Of a DNA stretch of 64,000 nucleotides, positions 7,981-16,895 are shown piece by piece. Positions within the stretch are counted from its first letter, which is position 1; the number at the start of each line of letters is the position of its first letter. The position numbers and the translations under genes were made by a program. The notes beneath the pieces were generated by a model. It was not told the origin of the DNA and ran no database searches. It saw only the letters and a list, made by a program, of their open reading frames with translations. Location of the stretch: positions 992,001 through 1,056,000 of the forward strand of contig NZ_JBEHZE010000001.1 in the NCBI RefSeq assembly GCF_041058985.1. The letters are read 5' to 3'. This DNA is from Hyphococcus lacteus (GTDB taxonomy: Bacteria > Pseudomonadota > Alphaproteobacteria > Caulobacterales > Parvularculaceae).

Positions 7981-9237
7981 GTGACCGATAACCAACAACC
8001 CAATTCCTATCGCACAGGCCCCGATGCCGAAGGCCGCTTTGGCAAGTTCGGTGGCCGCTTCGTCGCTGAAACGCTAATGCCGCTCGTGCTGGCCCTCGAA
8101 AAAGAGTATGGCCACGCCAAGTCTGACCCCGCGTTTCGGACTGAACTTGACTACTACCTCAAGCATTATGTGGGGCGCCCGTCGCCGCTCTATTATGCGG
8201 AACGGTTAACCGAGTATTGCCGCGGTATGGCCGACGAAAAGTCAGGCACTACCGGTAAAAAAGGTGCAAAAATCTATCTCAAGCGCGACGAGCTGAACCA
8301 CACCGGCGCGCATAAAATCAACAATTGCATGGGCCAGATTTTGCTGGCGCGCCGCATGGGTAAGACTCGGATCATCGCCGAAACCGGGGCCGGTCAACAT
8401 GGCGTTGCGACGGCGACGGTCTGTGCCCGGTTCGGTCTGCCCTGTGTTGTCTATATGGGCGCAACCGACGTCGAGCGGCAAAAGCCAAATGTCTTTCGGA
8501 TGAAGCTCTTGGGCGCAGAGATCGTACCTGTGACCTCAGGCCGCGGGACCCTGAAAGACGCCATGAATGACGCTTTGCGCGACTGGGTAACAAATGTGGA
8601 TTCAACTTTCTACATTATCGGTACGGCCGCCGGGCCGCACCCATACCCTGAACTGGTGCGTGATTTCCAATCGGTAATTGGTTACGAATCCAAAGAGCAA
8701 ATGGTCGAGGCCGAGGGCAGACTTCCCGACGCGATCATGGCTTGTATCGGTGGCGGCTCAAATGCGATTGGTCTGTTCCACCCCTATCTCGACGACAAGG
8801 ATGTTGAAATCATCGGCGTCGAAGCGGCGGGCCACGGCGTTGATACCGATCAACATGCGGCGTCCCTCTCTGGCGGGCGTCCGGGCATACTCCACGGAAA
8901 CCGGACATACCTTCTTCAGGATGAGGATGGCCAGATCCAGGACGCCCATTCAATCTCCGCTGGCCTCGACTATCCGGGAATCGGCCCCGAACATTCATGG
9001 CTTCATGAAACAGGCCGGGTGAATTATATCTCCGCCACCGACCAAGAGGCCCTCGACGCGTTTCAGCTCTGTGCGAAGTTGGAAGGGATCATCCCCGCGC
9101 TTGAGCCGTCCCATGCGCTGGCCCGCGCCATCGACAAAGCGCAGGAAATGGACCGCGATCAGATTCTGTTGCTGAATATGTGTGGCCGCGGCGACAAAGA
9201 TATCTTCTCAGTGATGGACGCGCTGGGCGCGGAGTAG
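7981..9237 (+). CDS. trpB: Tryptophan synthase beta chain
   Basis: TrpB condenses indole with serine to give tryptophan, using PLP. The PLP lysine is in HTGAHKINN (about residue 112 from this start). The phosphate-binding GGGSNAIG and the C-terminal CGRGDKDIFSV are intact. The GTG at 7981 gives 418 residues. In-frame starts at 7930 and 7954 exist but add residues without family character. No trpA follows: the next gene is on the opposite strand. The last 33 codons have a decayed second copy at 14850-14941, described separately. Confidence 0.94.
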   Translation: MTDNQQPNSYRTGPDAEGRFGKFGGRFVAETLMPLVLALEKEYGHAKSDPAFRTELDYYLKHYVGRPSPLYYAERLTEYCRGMADEKSGTTGKKGAKIYLKRDELNHTGAHKINNCMGQILLARRMGKTRIIAETGAGQHGVATATVCARFGLPCVVYMGATDVERQKPNVFRMKLLGAEIVPVTSGRGTLKDAMNDALRDWVTNVDSTFYIIGTAAGPHPYPELVRDFQSVIGYESKEQMVEAEGRLPDAIMACIGGGSNAIGLFHPYLDDKDVEIIGVEAAGHGVDTDQHAASLSGGRPGILHGNRTYLLQDEDGQIQDAHSISAGLDYPGIGPEHSWLHETGRVNYISATDQEALDAFQLCAKLEGIIPALEPSHALARAIDKAQEMDRDQILLLNMCGRGDKDIFSVMDALGAE

Positions 9238-9306
9238 GGGGGGGCGGTGCAAAAACTGAGGGCGTTCATTCATGTCTGGCATCGATTTTCGGAATCCAGC
9301 CGTAAA

Positions 9307-11067
9307 TCAATTTAATGGGTCGTCCGGACCAGCACTCCAATCGCAATAAGCCATATCTTGGATGCCGTCTTTTGAAAAAATTACCACACGACCTTCGGCT
9401 TCGGCCGCAAACATGCCGTCGCTAAGTTGCGCTACACGATAAGCTGCCCCTGGGAACCGGGCGATTTCTTCGGCGCTAAACGATCCGTCGTCCTCGCGTG
9501 TTACATATGCGGCATATCCGTAACTAAATGTCATATGGCTGAGGCCGTGGATGGAGATGAGGCCGCCGTCGATTGGGAATATATCAATCGTGTTGTCATT
9601 CACTAAAATGACTTCGCTGCCATCGTTTGATTTCCATGTAAGATTGCCGCCGAATTCGCCTTGGTCGGTTCCGACCAGTTCGCCGTCCGCGAATGGAATT
9701 ACGTTTCGGTTATTTCGATCCCGTTGTTCAAATGTGATGTGCTCGTCCCCATAAACCCATACCTGCCGCTTACATTCATCGCTTACATCGTAAGGTAGGG
9801 TGTAGTTTCCAAACGCTTTGTGAAATTGAAAGTGCCTAGGGTCGAACATTGTTTCAGAATATGGATGGTTTTTGATAAGCAATCTGACAGCTTGGATGGC
9901 GTAATTGTTTAACTCCGGAAGCCAATGATCGTGCAGGGCCAATTCGATTTTGGGGACAGAGGACTTCGAATTCATCTGAGCCAATGCTCTTACTGATGCA
10001 TAGGCGAACCGCCAATCCGGTGATTCCAAACGTTTTTCGATTTCGGGAATTGCCGGTTCGTAGCCAATTAATCCTAACGCTTCAATCGCATAGAGTTGTT
10101 CAATCTTGTTCGAGACGTTGAGAAAAGGGAGGATTAAATCGCCTGCATCTCTAGCGTTCGAACCGAAATCGGAAAGCTGGCTTAGGCAGTCAAACGATGA
10201 AAAAGCAAACTCATCCCACTTATCACTGGATGGCCTGCAAGTCTCTGCGAAACGTCGAGCAACCGTTGGGTCGTAGGTGCTAACAAGCGTTATGTATGTT
10301 TGGTTGGCAATTTCTCGATTGCGACTGCGTAATAGGCGACGCAGTGCGGCACCCTTATTACCCAAATACCCATTCATTGCTGCAAGACCGCGTAAAGCCG
10401 CTATTCGTTCCGAATTTGTTGCCTTTCTCTTGTTCGCTACAGCAATCCAATCGTCAGCAATGAATGTTGACCGCGAGCCAAAGCTTCCAATTAGACTTGC
10501 TACTGCACGCCACCCCTCCGTGTAGGGTGCATCCTCAGGTAAATCGTCATAACTGGGCGCAGAAAGCGCGGGCAAGGCATAGTTGAGCACCTCAGGGCCA
10601 AGATTACGCAGAGCAAACCCAGTTTGGTTTGCTCCGCCGGATCGAATGAGGTCATCGAATAACGCTGCTATCGCTTCATCTGATCCGATTTCGGCGAGTA
10701 CATGCGCAATCGACCCGCCTGGATTCAGCTCTAGGGCTTGTTTCAATATCGGTACATCATCTTCGGACCAGTCGCCCCAATATCTAAGCACTCCCCCTGT
10801 AAAATTTCTCCAACCGCCATGGTCGCCGACGGCTCTTTTCAGGAGCTCATCACGGGCTTGTCTGCCAAAGCGCGCCTTCAAAACAGTGGCTATTTGACGT
10901 TCATCACCGAAAATCCGGCCGTTGTCTTTTATTGGCAACGTTTGTTCTATTTTCTCGAGACAATCACTTATCGACAGACAATCCTGCATAAGTGTGGCTC
11001 GATCTTGTGCCCACGCGTTCGCAGAAATGAGAACCGTGCAAAAGAAAAGACAAAATAACTTTTTCAT
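9307..11067 (-). CDS. Secreted HEAT-repeat protein, function unknown
   Basis: This 586-residue protein has a clear signal peptide (MKKLFCLFFCTVLISANAWA, cleaved near AWA-QD). The middle, about residues 90-390, is a run of paired helices typical of HEAT/PBS-lyase-like repeats, e.g. LYAIEALGLIGYEPAIPEIE and FAYASVRALAQMNSKSSVPK. The last 180 residues look beta-rich. It is probably periplasmic or surface exposed. Base composition is AT-richer than the trp genes beside it. With the unknown gene at 11157 it forms a minus-strand pair inside the trpB-bounded island. Catalytic motifs are not evident. A scaffold or binding role is inference. Confidence 0.72.
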   Translation of the reverse strand: MKKLFCLFFCTVLISANAWAQDRATLMQDCLSISDCLEKIEQTLPIKDNGRIFGDERQIATVLKARFGRQARDELLKRAVGDHGGWRNFTGGVLRYWGDWSEDDVPILKQALELNPGGSIAHVLAEIGSDEAIAALFDDLIRSGGANQTGFALRNLGPEVLNYALPALSAPSYDDLPEDAPYTEGWRAVASLIGSFGSRSTFIADDWIAVANKRKATNSERIAALRGLAAMNGYLGNKGAALRRLLRSRNREIANQTYITLVSTYDPTVARRFAETCRPSSDKWDEFAFSSFDCLSQLSDFGSNARDAGDLILPFLNVSNKIEQLYAIEALGLIGYEPAIPEIEKRLESPDWRFAYASVRALAQMNSKSSVPKIELALHDHWLPELNNYAIQAVRLLIKNHPYSETMFDPRHFQFHKAFGNYTLPYDVSDECKRQVWVYGDEHITFEQRDRNNRNVIPFADGELVGTDQGEFGGNLTWKSNDGSEVILVNDNTIDIFPIDGGLISIHGLSHMTFSYGYAAYVTREDDGSFSAEEIARFPGAAYRVAQLSDGMFAAEAEGRVVIFSKDGIQDMAYCDWSAGPDDPLN

Positions 11068-11156
11068 TCTCCCCCCGATTTAGAATTGATTACGATTTCG
11101 CGTATTCGAATGCGCGCAATTCAGTTTTTCGCAAATTGACCAGTCAGTTGATTGAA

Positions 11157-12260
11157 TCACTGTGCTGAAATTTCAGACGATTTATCGTCCACGGGTCCAC
11201 AGACCTCGCCTGAGTTTATGGGCCAGTCTAATTTTCGAAAGGCGCTAGGGTCAGCGGTGCCAGCCGCTTCTTTTTCTTCAATTTGAATTATGGCATCGCG
11301 GCATTCAGCGCTGATTTGGTTTGCAGCATTACCTTCTATTTGGCTGATGTCATGCCACCCTAAACGTTTAGCCCTTCGGGAATAGTAGACTGCATTTATT
11401 GCTGCGTCTGCCCCGGCGCTGGTGCTGGCGCGAAGAGCGCAGTTAATTGCCGCTTTAAGAACACGATCAGCATACCAAGTAGGGCATATTGATGTAGGAA
11501 CTGAGTCTTGTTTAGTGAAGCCGGCAAGGGTGTACGCTTCGTCTGGGATTGACTCTGCGATTAAGTCAATCACAGGACCGAGTTCGGGGGATTGCTCCGC
11601 AATAACATAGGCCGTCCAAAGGTACCGAATTATCGATACATATTCTCCCGGAGTCGTTGCTGCGCTTGTAATGATTTCAAGGTCAGCGACAATTTTTTTG
11701 GCGCATGCCGCTCTTTGTTTGCTGGCTATAGCGGCGACCGTCTCGTTAGAAACTGTTGGATTGTTGAGGGCAAATTTAAACAACGAGTAGTTGGGAAAAC
11801 CGTTCGCTATGGGCCTCACCTTATCAGAACAGCTAAGACGTGTACGTATCATTTGCCGTTCATGCTCTATAACAATCTTGTTCGATGGATGTTTTTTGCG
11901 CTTATAAACTTGATAAAACTTCCCAAACGGTGATGTGTGAGAGCTGCGCCATACGAAATTTTGGTCATAACGCTTTCCATCAAAATGTCCAAGTGCCTGC
12001 GCAATCTTGACCTCTTGTTCCGAAAGGTTTGCGTATTTGCATCTTCCGGCCTTGTGATTGTTGTACGTCTCGGTATGTCCTTCTACGTCCAAGCCGACGA
12101 TAAATAGTAATTCAACAGCTCGTTCAATAGCTTCGCAATCATCCGATACTATCGCGGCGTTGTAGGAAGTTCTCCAGTCGGGTTTGATGAGGGGACGGGG
12201 TAATAAACCGAAAACTGTTAAGGTAACTAACAAAAACAATACTGTAAGAATATTTCGCAT
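11157..12260 (-). CDS. Membrane-anchored unknown protein
   Basis: I do not recognise this 367-residue protein. It starts MRNILTVLFLLVTLTVFGLL, an N-terminal signal anchor, and the rest is polar, helix-rich and contains about nine cysteines. That fits a periplasmic location. The ATG at 12260 is preceded by ggcggagggggt, a strong ribosome site; an earlier in-frame start at 12287 is less likely. It lies upstream of the HEAT-repeat gene on the same strand with a 90-base gap, so the two may be co-transcribed. Composition is AT-rich like its partner, consistent with shared acquisition. Confidence 0.6.
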   Translation of the reverse strand: MRNILTVLFLLVTLTVFGLLPRPLIKPDWRTSYNAAIVSDDCEAIERAVELLFIVGLDVEGHTETYNNHKAGRCKYANLSEQEVKIAQALGHFDGKRYDQNFVWRSSHTSPFGKFYQVYKRKKHPSNKIVIEHERQMIRTRLSCSDKVRPIANGFPNYSLFKFALNNPTVSNETVAAIASKQRAACAKKIVADLEIITSAATTPGEYVSIIRYLWTAYVIAEQSPELGPVIDLIAESIPDEAYTLAGFTKQDSVPTSICPTWYADRVLKAAINCALRASTSAGADAAINAVYYSRRAKRLGWHDISQIEGNAANQISAECRDAIIQIEEKEAAGTADPSAFRKLDWPINSGEVCGPVDDKSSEISAQ

Positions 12261-12365
12261 TTGCACCCCCTCCGCCAAACTATACAATAGCGCGAGAAAG
12301 GCATTGTGAAAACCCGCGATCCCCTAGCGTGCGCGCATCAGTCTAGTTCTCATCGCGGTCCAACC

Positions 12366-12713
12366 ATGCTAGCGACCTGTGATATGTGGGTGGAAACGCT
12401 AAAAACGATCAGCGGTATGCTTGTTATTGGTTTGGCCGCATTGGCCATGCTTTTGGCACCGGTTGCCTGTGCGCGGGATTGCGGTTTTGCCAATGATATT
12501 GCGCATTCTGCTGGCGCTAGCCAGATGGATCATTCAGCGCTCGACGGTGATGAATTTCTCGCCGCTTGTTGTAGCATTTGCAGCGTCCACGTTTTCTTTC
12601 GGGGCTATGAACCCGAATTGTCTCTGGCGTTATTCATAAAGTACCGCCCCGGATTCTTAGGCAGGGTGGCCGCATTGTCGCCTGACGGTCCCTTTCGGCC
12701 TCCGCGCGGTTGA
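12366..12713 (+). CDS. Small Cys/His-containing protein upstream of TonB receptor (DUF2946-like)
   Basis: The predicted product (115 residues from the ATG at 12366) has one N-terminal hydrophobic segment, a Cys pair in ACARDCGF, a Met/His patch (SQMDHS), a CCSICSVH motif and the terminal FRPPRG. Small proteins with this layout, often annotated DUF2946, commonly precede TonB-dependent receptor genes and are suspected of a metal link. A GTG start at 12306 is possible. A TATACAAT box at about 12281-12288 may be the promoter -10. It ends one base before the receptor frame opens, implying coupled expression. Confidence 0.6.
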   Translation: MLATCDMWVETLKTISGMLVIGLAALAMLLAPVACARDCGFANDIAHSAGASQMDHSALDGDEFLAACCSICSVHVFFRGYEPELSLALFIKYRPGFLGRVAALSPDGPFRPPRG

Positions 12714-12782
12714 ATGATTTCGACCGGCGCACCATGCGCCGAACAAACATTCATTCAGACCGTTTTAAGAGGACTATCCAGT

Positions 12783-14792
12783 ATGTCAGGGTTACTGCGC
12801 CTATCGGCGATCGGATTCGCCATTTCCAGCGTTAGTTTAAGCAACGCATGGGCAGAAGAAGAGCACCAACTTTCCGACGCCACACGCCAAGATCATCACG
12901 CTGATGATGAACACGACGAGCATTCAGAGGCCGCCGATGTGGTCGTCGTCACCGCCACGCGATCGGGGCGGGCCGTTAATAATGAACCCGTTCGGGTTGA
13001 AGTGGTAACAGCCGAAGAAATTGAAGAAAAAGCGCTGATGCGACCGGGCAATATCTCTATGTTGGTTGCTGAAATCGGCGGCGTTAGGATACAGACCACA
13101 TCCCCCGCACTCGGCGCGGCGAATATTAGATTGCAGGGGCTTTATGGCCGTTACACACAGCTGTTGAGCGATGGAATGCCGCTTTATGGTGGCCAAGCAG
13201 CTTCTATCGGATTGCTTCAGATTCCGCCAACGGATCTTGGTCAGGTCGAGGTGATCAAAGGCGCGGCCTCTTCATTTTATGGTGGTTCGGCGCTCGGCGG
13301 GGTTATCAATCTTGTGTCGCGCCGTCCGGGCGACGAAGCCTCTGGCGATTTGCTCGTGAACTTAACCACCGAGAACGGGCAGGACGTTACTGGATATTTT
13401 GAAACACCTGTTACGGACGATTTGTCCGTGTCGCTGACCGCAGGGGCGCACCGCCAATCGGCTCAGGACTTTGACGATGACGGTTGGATCGACATGCCTT
13501 TCCACGAGCGTGTAAGCGTCCGTCCGCGCCTGTTCTGGGAAGGGGCAAGCGGGGCCAGCCTCTACACGACCATCGGGTTCATGACCGAACAGCGCGAGGG
13601 TGGAACGTTGGCTGGTGCCACTGTTCCGGACGGTACGGCCTTTCCGCAAAATCAAGACACAACCCGAATTGATATTGGTTCAATAGCCAGCGCGCCATTG
13701 ACGGATACGCTGACCTTGAAATTTCGTGGGTCAGCCATGGTGCAAGATCACGAGCACCTCTTTGGCACGGTGCTCGAAGATGATCGTCATGAAAGTTATC
13801 TGGCCGAGGCATCTCTCACGGGTGATTTGTGGGATATCGGTTGGGTAATTGGCGCGGCATACCAGGCAGATGTCTTTTCGTCTGATACATTTTCGGAATT
13901 TAATTATACCTATGACGTACCGGGAATATTCGCACAGGCAGATTACGATATCACCGATTTATTGTCCGTCTCACTTAGTGGTCGGGTCGATGATCATAGC
14001 GAATTCGGCACGCAGTTTAGCCCGCGTGTATCGGTGCTTTATAAGCCCGGCGATTTTACGATCCGGGGCGCTTATGGGCGTGGGTATTTTGCGCCAACGC
14101 CCTTTGTTGAGGACATCGAGGCGGCTGGGCTTTCACGCCTCTCGCCGCTTGAAAACCTTGATGAAGAAGTCGCGGAAACAGCATCTTTTGACGTTGGCTA
14201 CCGACGCGGGCCGATCGAGGCCAATGTCAGCGTGTTTGGGTCAAATGTTGAAGGTGTGACTGAGCTACAGTCATTCGCATCCATGCCCGGCGGCGAATTG
14301 GACCGGGTGCGCCTCGTCAATGCAGAGGGCGAAACCCGCATCCGCGGATCAGAGCTTTTGCTGCGCTATGTGTGGAACGACATTAAGCTTACGGGGAGCT
14401 ATCTCTTTGTCGATGCCACCGAAGACGACCCGCTTGGTGGGCGACGCGAGATAGAACTTACGCCGAAACACTCAGCGGGGTTCGTCGCGATGTGGGAACA
14501 GCATGGCAAAGGTCGTTTGGGGTTTGAAGCCTATTATACTGGCGAGCAGAGCCTTTATGGTAATCCGTATCGGGAGCAAAGTGAGCCCTATTGGCATTTG
14601 GGGCTTCTCGGAGAGATCACCATGGGCCGGATGAGTTATTTCATCAATCTGGAGAATTTGCTCAATGTTCGCCAAACAAAAGAAGATCCCTTGGTATTAC
14701 CGATGCGAGCACCGGATGGGCAATGGACAACAAATATCTGGTCTAGGAATGACGGGTTCGTTGTTAATGGCGGCGCGCGAATACGCTTTTAA
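12783..14792 (+). CDS. TonB-dependent outer-membrane receptor, probable metal uptake
   Basis: This is a 669-residue receptor with a signal peptide (cleavage near NAWA-EE), a His/Asp-rich N-terminal stretch (DHHADDEHDEHSE), and a TonB box-like VVVVTATR. A plug domain follows (IRLQGLYGRYTQLLSDGMPL, then VEVIKGAASSFYGGSALGG), then a 22-strand barrel ending in an aromatic C-terminus (ARIRF). The site agagga precedes the ATG at 12783. The His-rich segment and the Cys-rich small gene upstream suggest zinc or copper chelates as substrate. That is inference. Confidence 0.88.
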   Translation: MSGLLRLSAIGFAISSVSLSNAWAEEEHQLSDATRQDHHADDEHDEHSEAADVVVVTATRSGRAVNNEPVRVEVVTAEEIEEKALMRPGNISMLVAEIGGVRIQTTSPALGAANIRLQGLYGRYTQLLSDGMPLYGGQAASIGLLQIPPTDLGQVEVIKGAASSFYGGSALGGVINLVSRRPGDEASGDLLVNLTTENGQDVTGYFETPVTDDLSVSLTAGAHRQSAQDFDDDGWIDMPFHERVSVRPRLFWEGASGASLYTTIGFMTEQREGGTLAGATVPDGTAFPQNQDTTRIDIGSIASAPLTDTLTLKFRGSAMVQDHEHLFGTVLEDDRHESYLAEASLTGDLWDIGWVIGAAYQADVFSSDTFSEFNYTYDVPGIFAQADYDITDLLSVSLSGRVDDHSEFGTQFSPRVSVLYKPGDFTIRGAYGRGYFAPTPFVEDIEAAGLSRLSPLENLDEEVAETASFDVGYRRGPIEANVSVFGSNVEGVTELQSFASMPGGELDRVRLVNAEGETRIRGSELLLRYVWNDIKLTGSYLFVDATEDDPLGGRREIELTPKHSAGFVAMWEQHGKGRLGFEAYYTGEQSLYGNPYREQSEPYWHLGLLGEITMGRMSYFINLENLLNVRQTKEDPLVLPMRAPDGQWTTNIWSRNDGFVVNGGARIRF

Positions 14793-14830
14793 GTCTCCAA
14801 CACAATAGACTGCTATTTCAGCCTAGTGCT

Positions 14831-14941
14831 GGGATGTAACCATGTGAATAAAGCGCAGGAAATGGACGGAAACCAATTCCTGCGCATGCATCAAATGCGG
14901 CGCAACGCCGACAAATGTATATTCTCAGCGACGGCTGCGCC
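14831..14941 (+). pseudogene. Decayed duplicate of the trpB 3' end
   Basis: Bases 14850-14867 (aaagcgcaggaaatggac) are identical to trpB 9136-9153. Similarity then continues with drift to the end of trpB: the copy reads KAQEMDGNQFL..., then ADKCIFSA, against KAQEMDRDQIL..., then GDKDIFSV in TrpB, with one extra codon. Upstream of the identical block the similarity fades within about 20 bases. This is what is left when an element integrates in the 3' end of a gene and displaces the original end, or when a partial duplication decays. It lies directly beside the end of the SulP gene. Confidence 0.65.
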
Positions 14942-14947
14942 GGACCG

Positions 14948-16633
14948 TTAATGCCCGCCGCCAAAGATCCCTGTACGGACGTCGTAATCGACGGCCAGTT
15001 CATATTCTGGGTCGTCGTTTGAATCGACCACTAGCTGCCCTGCGCGTTTCAACAAATTATGGCAATCACGGGTCAGATGCCGAAGGCGCAAAGTCTTGCC
15101 GAGGGTCTCATATTTCGCGGCCATGTCTTCGATGGCTTGCAGCGCCGATTGGTCGACAACGCGTGAGCGCATGAAATCGACGATGACAACATCAGGATCG
15201 CTTTCGGGGGTGAATAGCTCGGTGAAGCCATCGGTTGAACCAAAAAACAGCGGCCCTTCAAGTTCATAAACTTTTGCGCCCGCTTCGGTGTGGCTTTCGC
15301 GGGTGATGGCATGAATTCGCTTTGCGTTGTTCCACGCATAGGCCAGCGCCGAGACGATAACCCCGACCACAACCGCGACCGCAAGGTCGTGCATCACAGT
15401 GACGATCGTGACGAGCACGATGACAAAGGCGTCGGTCAGCGGGATACGCCGCATGATCCGCAAGGACTGCCAAGCAAACGTGCCGATGACGACCATGAAC
15501 ATCACGCCCACAAGCGCCGCCAGCGGGATCTGTTCAATCAGGCTCGACCCCACAAGGATGAATGCCAAAAGGAACAGCGCCGCCGAAAGGCCAGAAAGTC
15601 GCGTGCGGCCGCCAGATTTTACGTTGATCATCGACTGACCAATCATCGCGCAACCACCCATGCCGCCGAAAAAGCCAGTCACAACATTGGCCGCACCTTG
15701 GGCCAAACATTCCTGTGATGCGCCGCCGCGCTTATTGGTTATTTCGCCCACGAGATTAAGGGTCAAAAGGCTTTCGATCAGGCCGATCGCGGCCAAAATA
15801 AATGCATAGGGAATGATGATTTCCAGCGTTTCGAGATTAAGCGGCACCGCCGGAATGTGGAATGGTGGCAGACTGCCCTGGATCGATGCGAGATCGCCAA
15901 CGCGCGGGACATCCAATCCAAAACCGATGACGATGGCGGCGACAATGCCAATGCCTGCGAGCGGTGCCGGAATGACTTTGGTGATTTTCGGAACGCCCCA
16001 GATGATCGCCATGGTCAACGCCACAAGGCCGAGCATCATATAAAGTGGTGCACCGGTCATCCACTCACCAGAGCCGCCAATGCCGTGGCCGCCGCCTTCT
16101 GCGGTGCCGGGAACTTGAAACTGACTCAGCTGGGCAAGAAAGATGACGATGGCAAGGCCATTCACAAAGCCGAGCATGACCGGATGCGGTACTAGGCGGA
16201 TAAATTTGCCGAGGCGGAAAATCCCCGCGAGTAATTGAAGGATGCCCATCAACACCACCGTGGCGAACAAATATTCGACGCCGTGTTGGGCGACCAGCGC
16301 CACCATGACCACGGCCAGCGCGCCTGTTGCGCCCGAAATCATGCCGGGCCGACCGCCAAACAGGGCGGTGATCAAGCCAACAATAAAAGCGGCGTATAGC
16401 CCGACCAGCGGGTGAACATGGGCCACAAACGCAAACGCAACGGCCTCAGGCACCAAAGCGAGGGCGACGGTCAGGCCAGCCAAAACTTCAATCTTGATGC
16501 GGTTTGGGGTGAATTTGGCAAAGCTGGAATTGTTCCAGTCTTGGCGTGTCAGGCGTTCTGCGAACGCGGCGAGGGTTGTTTTCGTCACGAGCAGGCCCGT
16601 TTCTTTTTGTGATGATTGTGGAAGCCCCTTCAT
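14948..16633 (-). CDS. SulP-family anion (sulfate/bicarbonate) transporter with STAS domain
   Basis: SulP proteins move sulfate, bicarbonate or related anions across the inner membrane. The product (561 residues from the ATG at 16633) has 10-12 hydrophobic segments from about residue 50 to 420. Family marks include ALALVPEAVAFAFVAHVHPL, GLYAAFIVGL and GGMGGCAMIGQSM. A C-terminal STAS domain follows (VVIVDFMRSRVVDQSALQAI). Its motifs resemble the bacterial SulP branch near BicA-like and YchM-like proteins. The substrate cannot be told. The frame is open upstream to 16753, so the start is uncertain. Confidence 0.88.
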   Translation of the reverse strand: MKGLPQSSQKETGLLVTKTTLAAFAERLTRQDWNNSSFAKFTPNRIKIEVLAGLTVALALVPEAVAFAFVAHVHPLVGLYAAFIVGLITALFGGRPGMISGATGALAVVMVALVAQHGVEYLFATVVLMGILQLLAGIFRLGKFIRLVPHPVMLGFVNGLAIVIFLAQLSQFQVPGTAEGGGHGIGGSGEWMTGAPLYMMLGLVALTMAIIWGVPKITKVIPAPLAGIGIVAAIVIGFGLDVPRVGDLASIQGSLPPFHIPAVPLNLETLEIIIPYAFILAAIGLIESLLTLNLVGEITNKRGGASQECLAQGAANVVTGFFGGMGGCAMIGQSMINVKSGGRTRLSGLSAALFLLAFILVGSSLIEQIPLAALVGVMFMVVIGTFAWQSLRIMRRIPLTDAFVIVLVTIVTVMHDLAVAVVVGVIVSALAYAWNNAKRIHAITRESHTEAGAKVYELEGPLFFGSTDGFTELFTPESDPDVVIVDFMRSRVVDQSALQAIEDMAAKYETLGKTLRLRHLTRDCHNLLKRAGQLVVDSNDDPEYELAVDYDVRTGIFGGGH

Positions 16634-16895
16634 AGGGCGTTTATGCTGCGACGCAATAAACAAGTCAGGAATTCTCACATTTTGCTTCAGAAACCCCGGA
16701 ATTTTGTAGGGAAAAGCAGGCAACCGCCCGGAAAAGTGAATATCCAAGCTCACAATAGCGACAGGCGTGCATTTGGTGTTTCTGGGCGGTTGGCCTTTTG
16801 CCGCAAATTTGGTTAAGCAGACAAAACCAAAGTGCGAGGAAACCCGCTGCGCCTATTAACTGGCGTTGCGCAAAAAACGAGTATTATCCTGTTTA

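Noticed and set aside
14818..15003. Short minus-strand frame across the trpB remnant
   Set aside because: It overlaps the SulP gene end and the decayed duplicate, with no ribosome site.
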